A stretch of 20,969 bases of DNA from Bacteroidales bacterium (GCA_900771365.1 CAAGNU010000351.1:1-20969), one strand, 5' to 3'. Shown: positions 8,093 to 16,170, counted from the first letter of the stretch. The notes: generated by a model from the letters alone, not told the origin. Made by a program: numbers and translations.

Positions 8093-8659
8093 ATGATAAA
8101 CTTAGCAATTTTGGCCTCGGGTAACGGAACGAATGCCCAGCAAATCTCAGAATATTTTGCCGGAAGCGACAAAGTGTGCGTGAAATGTATTGTATACAAC
8201 CGCAAAGATGCCTATGTGGCCGAGCGTGCCAAAAACCTCGGCATCCCCGCCCAGTATTTCTCCCGTAAGGATTTCTATGAAAACGGGAATATGATGCAGT
8301 ATCTCAAAGATCAGCAGATCGACTGGGTTATCCTGGCCGGTTTCCTTTGGCTCGTACCTGAAGATATGCTCGCCGCCTACCCCGACCATATCATCAACAT
8401 CCATCCCGCTCTGCTCCCCAATTATGGCGGAAAGGGCATGTACGGACATCATGTCCACGAAGCCGTGATAGCCAACCACGAGAAGGAAAGCGGCATCACC
8501 ATCCATATCGTGGACAACCGCTATGACTGCGGCACCACGCTCTTCCAAGCAAAATGCACACTCACCGAGGAGGATACGCCCGACACCCTCGCTGCCAAGA
8601 TCCATCTGCTTGAGAAGGAATATTTCCCCAAAGTTATCGAAAAGGCTGTCCTGGGATGA
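8093..8659 (+). CDS. purN: Phosphoribosylglycinamide formyltransferase
   Basis: This enzyme transfers a formyl group from 10-formyltetrahydrofolate to GAR, the third step of de novo purine synthesis. The protein from ATG at 8093 has 188 residues and starts MINLAILASGNGTNAQ, containing the phosphate-binding glycine loop. The catalytic triad is visible: Asn102 and His104 in INIHPALLPNYGGKGMYG, and Asp145 in DNRYDCG. A TTG at 8084 in frame would add three residues, but the ATG puts the first beta strand at the usual place. The stop codon overlaps the next start (ATGA at 8656-8659), so it is probably translationally coupled to the glycosyltransferase gene. Confidence 0.95.
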   Translation: MINLAILASGNGTNAQQISEYFAGSDKVCVKCIVYNRKDAYVAERAKNLGIPAQYFSRKDFYENGNMMQYLKDQQIDWVILAGFLWLVPEDMLAAYPDHIINIHPALLPNYGGKGMYGHHVHEAVIANHEKESGITIHIVDNRYDCGTTLFQAKCTLTEEDTPDTLAAKIHLLEKEYFPKVIEKAVLG

Positions 8660-9786
8660 GAATCGCGGTAAACACTAGGCTGCTCCTCAAGGGCAGGATG
8701 GACGGTATAGGATGGTTCACAGCCGAGACGCTTCAGCGTATCGTGAAGGCTCACCCCGAGCATCAGTTTTTCTTCTTCTTCGACCGCAAGCCCGATCCAG
8801 ACTTCCTCTATGGCTCCAATGTAACCCCAGTCGTGCTCCACCCCCAGGCGCGGCATCCGATACTGTGGTACCTCTTCTTTCAGTGCAGCGTCAAGCGGGC
8901 TTTGAAGCGATACAAGGTCGACCTTTTTCTCTCCCCAGACGGCTATTCCGTCCTAGGGACCGATGTGCCGACCCTCACGGTGATACATGATATCAATTTT
9001 GAGCACGGCAAGGCGAACCTCAAGCCGTCGCATCAGAAGTATATGACCTATTTCTCGCCCCAGTTTGCACGCTACAGCACCCGTATCGCCACGGTCTCTG
9101 AGTTCTCGAAACAGGACATCCGCGACACCTATCATATTGATGCGGATAAAATCGATGTGGTCTATGATGGCGCCCATACGGGGTATCGTCCTATATCGGG
9201 TGAGTTGCAGCAGGCCACGCGCGACAAGTACACGCAGGGCCGCCCCTATCTTATCTTCATCAGCACCATCATCAAACGCAAGAATCTGGCCACGCTCCTC
9301 ACCGCCTTCGACCTTTTCAAGGCCGAGGACAAAGAGGGCATGAAGCTTGTCGTTGTGGGGCATCGTGTGTGGTGGCAGGACGAGCTTGCCCAGGCCTACG
9401 ATGCCATGCGGCATAAAGAGGATGTCGTCTTCTTGGGCCGTGCCGAGGCCGAAGAACTTGTGCGGCTCATGGGCTCGGCGAGAATGCTTGTCTATCCCTC
9501 CCTCTTCGAGGGGTTCGGAATACCTATTGTCGAGGCTTTCTGTTCTGAGGTGCCTGTGATCACCTCAGACTGCACCTCTATGCCCGAGGTGGCGGGAGAT
9601 GCCGCCGTGCTGGTCAATCCTAAGGATGCCGAGGCTATGGCCGAGGCCATTACGCGTGTGGCCTCAGACGAGGCCTTGCGCCGAGATTTGGTAGAAAAAG
9701 GGCGTCTCAGGCGAACGCTTTTCACCTGGGATATCACCGCCGAGAAGTTATGGCAGAGCATGATGAAAACAGTGGGAAAGGAGTGA
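8656..9786 (+). CDS. GT4-type (GT-B fold) glycosyltransferase
   Basis: This 376-residue cytosolic protein probably transfers a sugar from a nucleotide-sugar donor to a lipid- or glycan-linked acceptor. The N-terminal half contains the glycine-containing loop MDGIGWFT (15-22) and HDINF near 111-115. The C-terminal half contains the donor-site sequence SLFEGFGIPIVEAF, with the Glu-x7-Glu pair Glu285/Glu293, preceded by FISTIIKRKN (201-210). This is the Glycos_transf_1 pattern of family GT4. It has no signal peptide or membrane segment. It overlaps purN by 4 bp and ends 5 bp before the OmpA-family start. No other polysaccharide gene is in the window, so the glycan it builds is unknown. Confidence 0.9.
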   Translation: MRIAVNTRLLLKGRMDGIGWFTAETLQRIVKAHPEHQFFFFFDRKPDPDFLYGSNVTPVVLHPQARHPILWYLFFQCSVKRALKRYKVDLFLSPDGYSVLGTDVPTLTVIHDINFEHGKANLKPSHQKYMTYFSPQFARYSTRIATVSEFSKQDIRDTYHIDADKIDVVYDGAHTGYRPISGELQQATRDKYTQGRPYLIFISTIIKRKNLATLLTAFDLFKAEDKEGMKLVVVGHRVWWQDELAQAYDAMRHKEDVVFLGRAEAEELVRLMGSARMLVYPSLFEGFGIPIVEAFCSEVPVITSDCTSMPEVAGDAAVLVNPKDAEAMAEAITRVASDEALRRDLVEKGRLRRTLFTWDITAEKLWQSMMKTVGKE

Positions 9787-9791
9787 CGGAG

Positions 9792-10976
9792 ATGAAAAAA
9801 GTTTTGTCGTTGTGCATCGTGCTGGCTCTATGTGAACTGGCTTTCGCTCAGAACGATACAGTCACCGATACCGCCAAGCACACCAATCTAGTCTATAACG
9901 GCTCTTTTGAAGAGTACCGTTCCTGTCCGAGGCGCGTGGATGCCGTGGGCATCCTCACTCTTGTCGAAGGCTGGTACCAGCCCACGCGGGGCAGCGCGGA
10001 CTACTTCAACGTCTGCGGAAGTCGCGAGTGCGGGGTGCCGCAGAACAAGCTGGGCTCGCAGATGCCTCTCGAAGGGGATGCCTACTGCGGCATCTATTGC
10101 AGCAAGAACGACTACAGAGAGTATCTCCAGACACGTCTGAGACGCAGGTTGCACAAAGGCGACAGCATACGGCTCTCGTTTTATGTCAGCCTCTCCGAAG
10201 AGTCCACGGGTGCCGTGGCCACCTTGGGCGGCCTTTTCACGGAGAAGGCTATCTATGACACTGTGCGGAGCATATTCTTGTACAAAGAGACGGTACATCT
10301 GACCGACGAGATTTCGCAGACCATAGCGTATACCTACGAGCCGCAGATAGTTAACGACGCGGAGCGCACGCTTTATGATACGCATGGCTGGCAGCGTGTC
10401 TCTGGCACCTTTGTGGCTGAAGGCGGCGAGCAGTATGTGACAATAGGTAATTTTTTTACCTCCGAGCGTTCGGGATATGCCGACCCCGACTCTTTGACGC
10501 AGCTCCTCCCAGGGGCTTATTACTATATTGATAGCGTGACGGTTGAGTGTCTCAATTGCAAACCTCCCGAAGCGGACGACCTGAATGTCGACTCGTCATA
10601 TCTCACCAAAGAGCAGCCCGCTTTCAGCGTGGGAAGTTCCTTTGTGCTCAAGGATATCTTCTTTGAGTTTGACAAGAGTACCATCTTGCAGCAGTCCTAT
10701 TTCGAGCTGAGGAAATTGCTCACGCTTCTGGACACATATCCCAAGATGCGTATCGAAATCAGCGGCCATACTGATGCGAAAGGCTCCGAGAGCTACAACC
10801 TCCGCCTCTCCGAGAGCCGCGCCAAGGCGGTAACGGACTACCTTATCTCAAAAGGCGTGAGCGAGAAGCGGCTGCAGTACAAAGGGTACGGCAAGAGCAA
10901 GCCTATAGACACCAACGATACCGAGGAAGGCCGTGCCAACAATCGCCGCGTAGAGTTCAAAGTTCTGGCGTTTTGA
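9792..10976 (+). CDS. OmpA-family outer-membrane protein with N-terminal beta-sandwich-like domain
   Basis: I start the gene at ATG 9792, which places a clean signal peptide (MKKVLSLCIVLALCELAFAQ, cut after residue 20) at the N terminus. An upstream in-frame start at 9750 would bury it and overlap the glycosyltransferase by 37 bp. The 394-residue product has an N-terminal domain (about 31-255) opening NLVYNGSFEEY and containing WYQPTRGSADYFN. This type is common in Bacteroidota OmpA-family proteins and resembles a galactose-binding-like sandwich. The C-terminal OmpA domain (about 285-392) has DIFFEFDKS, GHTDAKGSESYNLRLSESRA and NNRRVEF, with the peptidoglycan-anchoring Asp328 and Arg343. It likely links a surface or periplasmic domain to the cell wall. 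The 5-bp gap to the gene before argues for one operon. Confidence 0.9.
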   Translation: MKKVLSLCIVLALCELAFAQNDTVTDTAKHTNLVYNGSFEEYRSCPRRVDAVGILTLVEGWYQPTRGSADYFNVCGSRECGVPQNKLGSQMPLEGDAYCGIYCSKNDYREYLQTRLRRRLHKGDSIRLSFYVSLSEESTGAVATLGGLFTEKAIYDTVRSIFLYKETVHLTDEISQTIAYTYEPQIVNDAERTLYDTHGWQRVSGTFVAEGGEQYVTIGNFFTSERSGYADPDSLTQLLPGAYYYIDSVTVECLNCKPPEADDLNVDSSYLTKEQPAFSVGSSFVLKDIFFEFDKSTILQQSYFELRKLLTLLDTYPKMRIEISGHTDAKGSESYNLRLSESRAKAVTDYLISKGVSEKRLQYKGYGKSKPIDTNDTEEGRANNRRVEFKVLAF

Positions 10977-11569
10977 GCCCATTTGGCTGTCACGGCATGG
11001 GGCCATGCGTCTCCAGCCTTCTTTTGCGGAGATGCCTGTCTCGCTCAATCTTGCCATGAATCGAACCGAGTCGAATGGCTGTTCGACTCACAATTCGATT
11101 GATAATTGATTGTTTATCATGTATCTATAGTGTTTTGTCGAATAATCGAACGGTTTTTCTGCTATGCTGCCGTTTCACCCCGCTTTTGGGCCACTTGTCC
11201 GTTAGGATATTTTAAGACGCTAAGGGTCGAATGTTAAAATTAGAAGGCTGAAAATAGTCTTTTGTCCATTTTTCCGGCGAAATAGCTAACCATTTCCGCC
11301 ACAGCTACATTGGACTTCCTCCATGGCTTCGCCATTTTTCCGCCTTCCGAGCGGAGGTAGGGCGGAGGTAGAGCGAAGGAACGGCGGAGCTTCTCCGAGG
11401 CTGCCTAGCCGTTTCGCGAAATGTTAAAATACATCTCGCTTTATGGTAGTGGGAAAGGTCTTGAACGGGTTCTGCTGTCGGGATGTGGTGTGCTTGGTTT
11501 TTCTTCTCGGTTGTTGCGGGTCGCTGCGTTGCGATAATGTGGGAGTAATTATATGGTAATATATATAAT
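10977..11569. other. Large non-coding region with repeats and hairpins
   Basis: About 600 bp lie between two OmpA-family genes that run toward each other. I see no convincing gene. Contents include a weak 8-bp hairpin (11007-11014 with 11028-11035), a nested inverted repeat (11059-11100), seven TCGAA or TTCGA motifs between 11061 and 11231, and two exact copies of AATGTTAAAAT 190 bp apart (11230-11240, 11420-11430). GCGGAGGTAG occurs twice in tandem (11351-11360, 11362-11371). A 31-codon frame on the minus strand (11335 to 11240) and a 108-codon frame at 11305-11631 have no recognisable content; the latter runs through the terminator at 11570-11595. Confidence 0.6.
11059..11100. repeat. Nested inverted repeat (42 bp)
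   Basis: The inner arms GAGTCGAA (11068-11075) and TTCGACTC (11082-11089) form a perfect 8-bp stem with loop TGGCTG. The outer arms AATCGAA (11059-11065) and TTCGATT (11094-11100) add 7 bp, separated by a small asymmetric internal loop (2 and 4 nt). No U-run follows directly on either strand, so a simple intrinsic terminator is not the best reading. It lies 83 bp after the stop of the OmpA-family gene on the plus strand. Confidence 0.75.
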
Positions 11570-11595
11570 AAAGGCGGCTCGCAGGAGTCGCCTTT
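11570..11595 (-). terminator. Terminator hairpin of the minus-strand OmpA-family gene
   Basis: A 10-bp stem, AAAGGCGGCT (11570-11579) with AGTCGCCTTT (11586-11595), contains one G-T wobble and closes a 6-nt loop. Read on the minus strand it begins 29 bp after the stop at 11624 and runs into TTTATTATATATATTA. Confidence 0.75.
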
Positions 11596-11623
11596 ATTGT
11601 AGTATGAAATAAGTTCAGAGGAA

Positions 11624-12904
11624 CTATTCAATCACGCGATAGAAAGAGACGCGACGGTTGATGTCATACTTGAGGTCGCCGAAGGAGACGGTCTTGCCCT
11701 TAGCGTCGATAGTGAGACGGTCGGCATCGATACCATACTTCTTGACCATGATTTTCTTAACGGCTTCAGCACGCTTCTGGGAGAGCTTCATGTTGTAGGC
11801 GTCGGAACCGGTCTTGTCGCAGAAACCAGCGAGGGTGAGGTTGACGTCGGGGTTGTCCTTGAGGATCTGGCAGATAGCCTTAATCTTGGTCATTTCGGAG
11901 CCCTTAACAGTGTAAGAGTCGTTGTCGAAAAGGATGGAGAAAGGCATAGCGTAGAAAGTGAGCTGGTCGTTCTTCAGGTTGTCGAGGATGCCGTTGAGGC
12001 TGTCGGAGACACGCTGAGCGCGAGCGAGGCACTCTCTCTTGATGCGGTTGTTCTCGTTGTTGAGTTCGTCGATCTGGCCCTGGAGTTTCTTCTCGTTAGC
12101 CTTCTCTTCAGCAACTTCTTTCTTCAGCTGGTCGTTCTCTTCGTTGAGAGCATCGAATCTTTCCTTGGTGAGGAGGGCACGCTGAGCGATAAGCTCTTTG
12201 TCGGTGCTGGTCACGCCGAGGTCGAAAACGAGACCCAGGTTGCAGAGGAAGTCGGTGTGGTATTTCCAGTTCTTGGAGAAGAGGTGGGAGTAGCTGATAC
12301 CATCAGCCTCAGCCTCGATGTAGAGGGAAGCCCAGTCGCAGACCTTGTAGCTGAAACCGAGACCGCCGTCGAGCATGATGCCGCAGTTATGGTCGCCAGC
12401 ATAGACGCGGCCATTGTTGTGGCTGAATGCGAGGCCGCCACCAGCGAAGATGTAGAGGTTGCCGCGACGTTCGGGTTTCCAGTTGTGGAAGGAGTTGTTC
12501 AGAGAGAGGACATACTCAGCGGTGAGGGCGGAGTGCTTGTCCATGTCGATCTGATTGCTGACGATGGGATTGCCGTTCTCTGCGGAGTCCACTTTAGCAA
12601 TGCTGCTGTCGCAATTAGCGAGGGTGGGGTAGTTGTAACGCAGACGGACATACATGCCACGATCGACCTCTTTTTGGAGGACGACACCGAGGCCAGCGTT
12701 GAAGCCAGAGCCCCAACCGAAACCATCGTTACCGTACATGGCGTTCACATCGGACTGGAAGTTGAAGGAACCGGTGATACCGATACCCCAATTGCTCCAA
12801 AAACCATACTGAGGATACTCGGGAACCTCGGTCTGAGCAAAGGAACTGCCTGCAAATGCGAGAAGGCAGAACAGTGCAGCGATTTTTGATACTTTTTTCA
12901 ACAT
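11624..12904 (-). CDS. OmpA-family outer-membrane porin-like protein (barrel, coiled coil, cell-wall domain)
   Basis: The 426-residue protein begins with a signal peptide cut near SSFAQ (residue 24). Residues 30-230 look like a small beta-barrel with repeated Gly/aromatic strands (WGIGITGSFNF, GNLYIFAGGGLAF). Residues about 236-312 are a charged heptad-rich coiled coil (ALNEENDQLKKEV, IDELNNENNRI). The C-terminal OmpA domain (about 318-426) has SILFDNDS, GFCDKTGSDAYNMKLSQKRAEAV and INRRVSFY. It anchors the outer membrane to peptidoglycan, and this architecture is that of the abundant major OmpA-like proteins of Bacteroidales. The usual His-Thr before the cell-wall-binding Asp is Phe-Cys here, while Asp363 and Arg378 are kept. 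A consensus promoter and a terminator frame it as a single-gene unit, and codon use suggests high expression. Confidence 0.92.
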   Translation of the reverse strand: MLKKVSKIAALFCLLAFAGSSFAQTEVPEYPQYGFWSNWGIGITGSFNFQSDVNAMYGNDGFGWGSGFNAGLGVVLQKEVDRGMYVRLRYNYPTLANCDSSIAKVDSAENGNPIVSNQIDMDKHSALTAEYVLSLNNSFHNWKPERRGNLYIFAGGGLAFSHNNGRVYAGDHNCGIMLDGGLGFSYKVCDWASLYIEAEADGISYSHLFSKNWKYHTDFLCNLGLVFDLGVTSTDKELIAQRALLTKERFDALNEENDQLKKEVAEEKANEKKLQGQIDELNNENNRIKRECLARAQRVSDSLNGILDNLKNDQLTFYAMPFSILFDNDSYTVKGSEMTKIKAICQILKDNPDVNLTLAGFCDKTGSDAYNMKLSQKRAEAVKKIMVKKYGIDADRLTIDAKGKTVSFGDLKYDINRRVSFYRVIE

Positions 12905-12952
12905 GTTGGTTTACTTTTAGTTAGATTATTAATTGTCTTTTACTTTGAATTG

Positions 12953-12983
12953 CAAAATTACGAATATTTTTTCATTTAACAAA
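12953..12983 (-). promoter_or_regulatory. Bacteroides-type promoter for the minus-strand OmpA-family gene
   Basis: On the minus strand TTTG (12983-12980) is followed after exactly 19 bp by TAATTTTG (12960-12953), a full match to TTTG-N19-TAnnTTTG. The start codon lies about 48 bp downstream of the -7 element. Confidence 0.8.
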
Positions 12984-13108
12984 TATTTTTTTTCTATTTA
13001 TATATTTATTATGCGAATATTGTGGTGATAGGGTATCGGAATATTTGTTTTATTATATGGTTAATATTTTTGATTATCAATATATTATCATATTTTAGAA
13101 AAAAGTTT

Positions 13109-13139
13109 TTTGCTATTCGCATTTTTTTTTGTAATTTTG
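13109..13139 (+). promoter_or_regulatory. Bacteroides-type promoter for pgi
   Basis: TTTG (13109-13112) and TAATTTTG (13132-13139) are separated by 19 bp, an exact fit to the consensus. The pgi start at 13177 lies 37 bp further on. The promoter is back to back with that of the OmpA-family gene, about 125 bp apart, in very A+T-rich DNA. Confidence 0.8.
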
Positions 13140-13176
13140 CAGTCTCAAATCGGTATAAGTAACAAATTCTTTCATT

Positions 13177-14496
13177 ATGGCATCAATTAAAATATCAACT
13201 GAATACTTGCAGCAGTTTGTCTCGGACAAGGAGCTCGCTGCGATGCGCGAAGAAGTTCTTGCCGCCAAGAAGACTCTTTTGTCGGGCTCTGGTTCGGGCA
13301 ACGATTTTCTGGGCTGGGTGGACCTTCCCAAGGGCCTTGCCCCAGAGATTGTTTCCAACATCAAGCAGGACGTGGAACGCCTGGCTCCGAAAGTTCGCGT
13401 CTTTGTGGTTATTGGTATCGGAGGCAGTTATCTCGGCGCCAGGGCGGTTATTGAAGCCCTTCAGTCGGAGTTCGCCGCCATGTCGGGCGAGGGCAAGTTC
13501 CCCTATATTGTCTATGCCGGCCATACCCTGAGCGAGGACTACTATGCCCAGCTCATGGGCCTCTTAGGGCAGCACGACTACGCCGTAGCCGTTATCTCTA
13601 AGTCGGGCACCACCACGGAGCCCGCCGTGGCCTTCCGCATCATCAAGTCGCACCTCGAAGGCAAGTACGGCAAGGCCGAGGCTGCCAGCCGCATCATCGC
13701 CATCACTGATGCCCGCCGTGGCGCCCTCCACGACATCGCCCAGCAGGAGGGCTACCGCACTTACGTCATCCCCGACAACGTCGGAGGCCGTTTCTCTGTC
13801 CTCACCCCTGTGGGTCTGCTGCCCATAGCCATGGCAGGCTATGATATCGACCGTCTCCTCCAAGGCGCCCGCGACATGCGTGAGCTTTGTGTGAAGAGCG
13901 ACAGTCTTGAGGAGAACCCCGCCCTGCTCTATGCCGCTGTGCGCAATATCCTTTACCGCAAGGGCCGCAAGGTGGAGATACTGGAGAACTTCGTCCCCAA
14001 CTTGAAGTATATCAGCGAGTGGTGGAAGCAGCTCTATGGCGAGAGCGAGGGCAAGGACGGCAGAGGCATCCTGCCCCACAGCCTCAGCTTTACCACAGAC
14101 CTCCACTCCATGGGGCAGTATGTGCAGGACGGCGAACGCCTGATGTTCGAGACCGTGCTGAGCGTGGCTGCTCCGCACGACAAGGTGGCTATTCCTGCCG
14201 ATGAGCAGAACCTCGACGGCATCAACTACCTCTTAGGCAAGAGCCTCACCGAGATTAACCACAACGCCGAGCTCGGCACCATTCTGGCACACCGCGACGG
14301 CGGCGTCCCCGTGCTGCGCATCGAGGTGCCCACGGTGGATGAATATGTGCTCGGCCAGCTCATCTACTTCTTCGAGTTCGCCTGCGGCGTGAGTGGCTAC
14401 ACCCTTGGTGTCAACCCCTTCGACCAGCCTGGTGTCGAGGCTTACAAGAAGAACATGTTCCGCCTCTTAGGCAAGCCTGGCTACGATGCCAAATAG
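13177..14496 (+). CDS. pgi: Glucose-6-phosphate isomerase
   Basis: This cytosolic enzyme interconverts glucose 6-phosphate and fructose 6-phosphate in glycolysis and gluconeogenesis. Its 439 residues match the shorter bacterial form. Two SIS-type sugar-phosphate sites are visible: GIGGSYLGARAVIEAL (80-95) and ISKSGTTTEPAVAF (140-153). Catalytic residues include Glu289 in LYGESEGKDGRG, His310 in TTDLHSMGQ and Lys424 in QPGVEAYKK. It has its own consensus promoter and a 12-bp terminator downstream, so it appears monocistronic. Together with the phosphohexomutase at 494-2245 it belongs to central hexose-phosphate metabolism, though the two genes are 11 kb apart. Confidence 0.97.
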   Translation: MASIKISTEYLQQFVSDKELAAMREEVLAAKKTLLSGSGSGNDFLGWVDLPKGLAPEIVSNIKQDVERLAPKVRVFVVIGIGGSYLGARAVIEALQSEFAAMSGEGKFPYIVYAGHTLSEDYYAQLMGLLGQHDYAVAVISKSGTTTEPAVAFRIIKSHLEGKYGKAEAASRIIAITDARRGALHDIAQQEGYRTYVIPDNVGGRFSVLTPVGLLPIAMAGYDIDRLLQGARDMRELCVKSDSLEENPALLYAAVRNILYRKGRKVEILENFVPNLKYISEWWKQLYGESEGKDGRGILPHSLSFTTDLHSMGQYVQDGERLMFETVLSVAAPHDKVAIPADEQNLDGINYLLGKSLTEINHNAELGTILAHRDGGVPVLRIEVPTVDEYVLGQLIYFFEFACGVSGYTLGVNPFDQPGVEAYKKNMFRLLGKPGYDAK

Positions 14497-14568
14497 CCAA
14501 AAGTACATTACATTCCGCTGAAGAATTCTATTCTGTAATAATGCCAAACGAAGGTAGTTATCGCAACA

Positions 14569-14597
14569 AAAGGGGCTGACTGCAAGTCAGCCCCTTT
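14569..14597. terminator. Intrinsic terminator between convergent pgi and lipoprotein genes
   Basis: A perfect 12-bp stem, AAAGGGGCTGAC (14569-14580) with GTCAGCCCCTTT (14586-14597), closes a 5-nt loop. It lies 72 bp after the pgi stop and 51 bp after the stop of the opposing gene at 14649. The T-run is short on both sides, and it probably serves both genes. Confidence 0.85.
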
Positions 14598-14648
14598 GAT
14601 TATCACAATCGGTTTGGTTGAAAAACTGATTGATAAGGATTTCATATT

Positions 14649-16157
14649 TTAATTAGCATCCTGAACAAGGCGGACCGATACACCGAAGTGCCGCTCAACG
14701 CCGTATACGGCCGATCCGTTGACTAATATTCCGAGGATATTGGCGTGGGGTACATTGTTTGGCGATGATGTCCAATAGAATCCGCCGGCTTCTTCGCCAG
14801 AATATTCTATCAATGTACCATTGCGCCCGCCTGCAGCAGGCAGGAAGACGGCGCCAGCAGCCTCCATCAATGCCCATTCGTTTATGTTATAAACGTTGCG
14901 CGTCCAAGAGCCGAAGCCATTATTAAAGTTCATGCCGGTGGGGAGTGTCCATTCGTCAGGCAAGAGAATCATGCCCTGTATGCCGCATACCGTGGCAGAG
15001 GCGCGTTTGTCGTCAGCATTTTGCCTACCTGCAGTCACATAGTTCCATTGCGTAAAACTAAGTGTGTGCCATCCGTTTCCGATGGCATTGCCCCAGTCAA
15101 TAAAGTCATCGTCATAGTCGTTGTTGGAGGTGGAGGTAGTCATGCCATAGTTGGTGGCAGCGGTGCTCCAGCCAAATAGGTCCCATGCCGTGGCACTATA
15201 AGTGCCTAAATAGTCGTACTGATGCTCTGCAAAACGCCATTCGCCGTTGATATTTTGTAGGTTGCCTTTCGCGAAATAGACTTGATGGCCATCTGCATCG
15301 ACAGAGAAGGCGCCATTAATAGCGTCTTCTGAAGCTGAAAATCTCAAAGCCTCGCCTTGGCGGGTGAGTGTCACGCGTTCGTTGCGGTTGATGGTGAGGA
15401 TGCTGCCGTTGAGGCTCTTGGCACAGACGCGGCCATCGGTGGTCATAATAGTGATGTCAAAAGTGTTGTAGGTGCCCACGGGCAGGTAGATGTTGAAGTC
15501 GGTGAGGTTGTCGATGCTCACGCCGTTTACGCCACAGTCGAGAGTGACGGTCTTCGCTTCTTCGGCAGAGCTGGTGGCGGCAAAATATGTCTTACCATCT
15601 CTGGTGGGGAAGAGCCAACATTCGCCACTCAAAGCATTGTCGGCAGTAATCGTAATGCTGCGGATGCTTACACCTGTCTTTTGCAATTGCAGCCGGAAGA
15701 GGCCGCAGAGATTGCAGAACTGGAAGGTGTGGCTCTGCGTCTCGGCATACATCGGGAAGCCTTTCACGCTGTTTTCAGCATAGTCCTGTACAGCGGGCAG
15801 CTGGGGCAAGTGGGTAGCATCGGGCATCACTGAAGCAGGATAGAAGATCATGTAGTTGGCAGCGTTCACCTCTTCGCCTTCCGCACAAGCGAAGGTGGCA
15901 CAGGTGCCATCGTTGGTGACGGAGGTGGCAAAATATATGGCCTGGCTGGCATAGTGAGCATCTTCATCCAAGCCGTACACCATGATGCTCTCGCCCTCGT
16001 TGTCCCACTTCAGGCTCAGGCCGTCGAGGTGGGTCTTGGTGTTGCTCTCGGTAGTAGCGGTGAAGGTCTCCTTGCTGAGTCCCTCATTCTTCTGGCATGA
16101 GGTCATCATCATGCCCATAATGGCCATGGCGGCCAAGCTGACTAAGAGTTTCTTCAT
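14649..16157 (-). CDS. Fimbrillin-like surface lipoprotein with C-terminal FSMPD/lectin-like domain
   Basis: I start at ATG 16157 (502 residues), which puts the lipoprotein signal MKKLLVSLAAMAIMGMMMTSC at the N terminus with the lipid-bearing cysteine at residue 21. A longer frame to 16220 would overlap the peptide gene upstream and bury the signal. QKNEG follows the cysteine and resembles the lipoprotein export signals that send lipoproteins to the surface in Bacteroidota. Residues about 30-270 look like a fimbrillin or Mfa-type domain (FTATTESNTKTHLDGLSLKW, NYMIFYPAS). Residues about 285-502 contain VYFAKGNLQ, WRFAEHQYDYLG, EAAGAVFLPAAGGRNG, GFYWTSS and GVSVRLVQD, the pattern annotated in Bacteroidales as Fibrobacter-major-paralogous or sulfatase-modifying-like. 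AAGGAG (16170-16165) gives a strong Shine-Dalgarno, rare in this phylum. Role: probably a surface structural or adhesive protein; ligand unknown. Confidence 0.8.
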   Translation of the reverse strand: MKKLLVSLAAMAIMGMMMTSCQKNEGLSKETFTATTESNTKTHLDGLSLKWDNEGESIMVYGLDEDAHYASQAIYFATSVTNDGTCATFACAEGEEVNAANYMIFYPASVMPDATHLPQLPAVQDYAENSVKGFPMYAETQSHTFQFCNLCGLFRLQLQKTGVSIRSITITADNALSGECWLFPTRDGKTYFAATSSAEEAKTVTLDCGVNGVSIDNLTDFNIYLPVGTYNTFDITIMTTDGRVCAKSLNGSILTINRNERVTLTRQGEALRFSASEDAINGAFSVDADGHQVYFAKGNLQNINGEWRFAEHQYDYLGTYSATAWDLFGWSTAATNYGMTTSTSNNDYDDDFIDWGNAIGNGWHTLSFTQWNYVTAGRQNADDKRASATVCGIQGMILLPDEWTLPTGMNFNNGFGSWTRNVYNINEWALMEAAGAVFLPAAGGRNGTLIEYSGEEAGGFYWTSSPNNVPHANILGILVNGSAVYGVERHFGVSVRLVQDAN

Positions 16158-16164
16158 GTTGTAT

Positions 16165-16170
16165 CTCCTT
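16165..16170 (-). promoter_or_regulatory. Strong Shine-Dalgarno sequence of the lipoprotein gene
   Basis: AAGGAG on the minus strand (16170-16165) lies 7 nt before ATG 16157, within the 16-nt gap after the peptide gene. It supports the start chosen for the lipoprotein. Most genes in this window show no such sequence. Confidence 0.7.

Noticed and set aside
11240..11335. A 31-codon minus-strand frame starting MAKPWRKSN
   Set aside because: It is short, isolated, and lies within the direct-repeat-bounded segment. No start signal or context supports it without conservation data.
11305..11631. A 108-codon minus-strand frame after the OmpA-family gene
   Set aside because: It overlaps that gene's stop, crosses its terminator hairpin, and has no recognisable content. 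It may be part of a dispersed intergenic repeat instead.
12257..12889. A 210-codon plus-strand frame opposite the OmpA-family gene
   Set aside because: It is the antisense shadow of a gene that has a signal peptide, an OmpA domain, a consensus promoter and a terminator. Its translation is an acidic Val/Ala/Glu repeat.
13564..14178. A 204-codon minus-strand frame inside pgi
   Set aside because: It is an antisense shadow of pgi with the same codon-bias cause and no recognisable domain.
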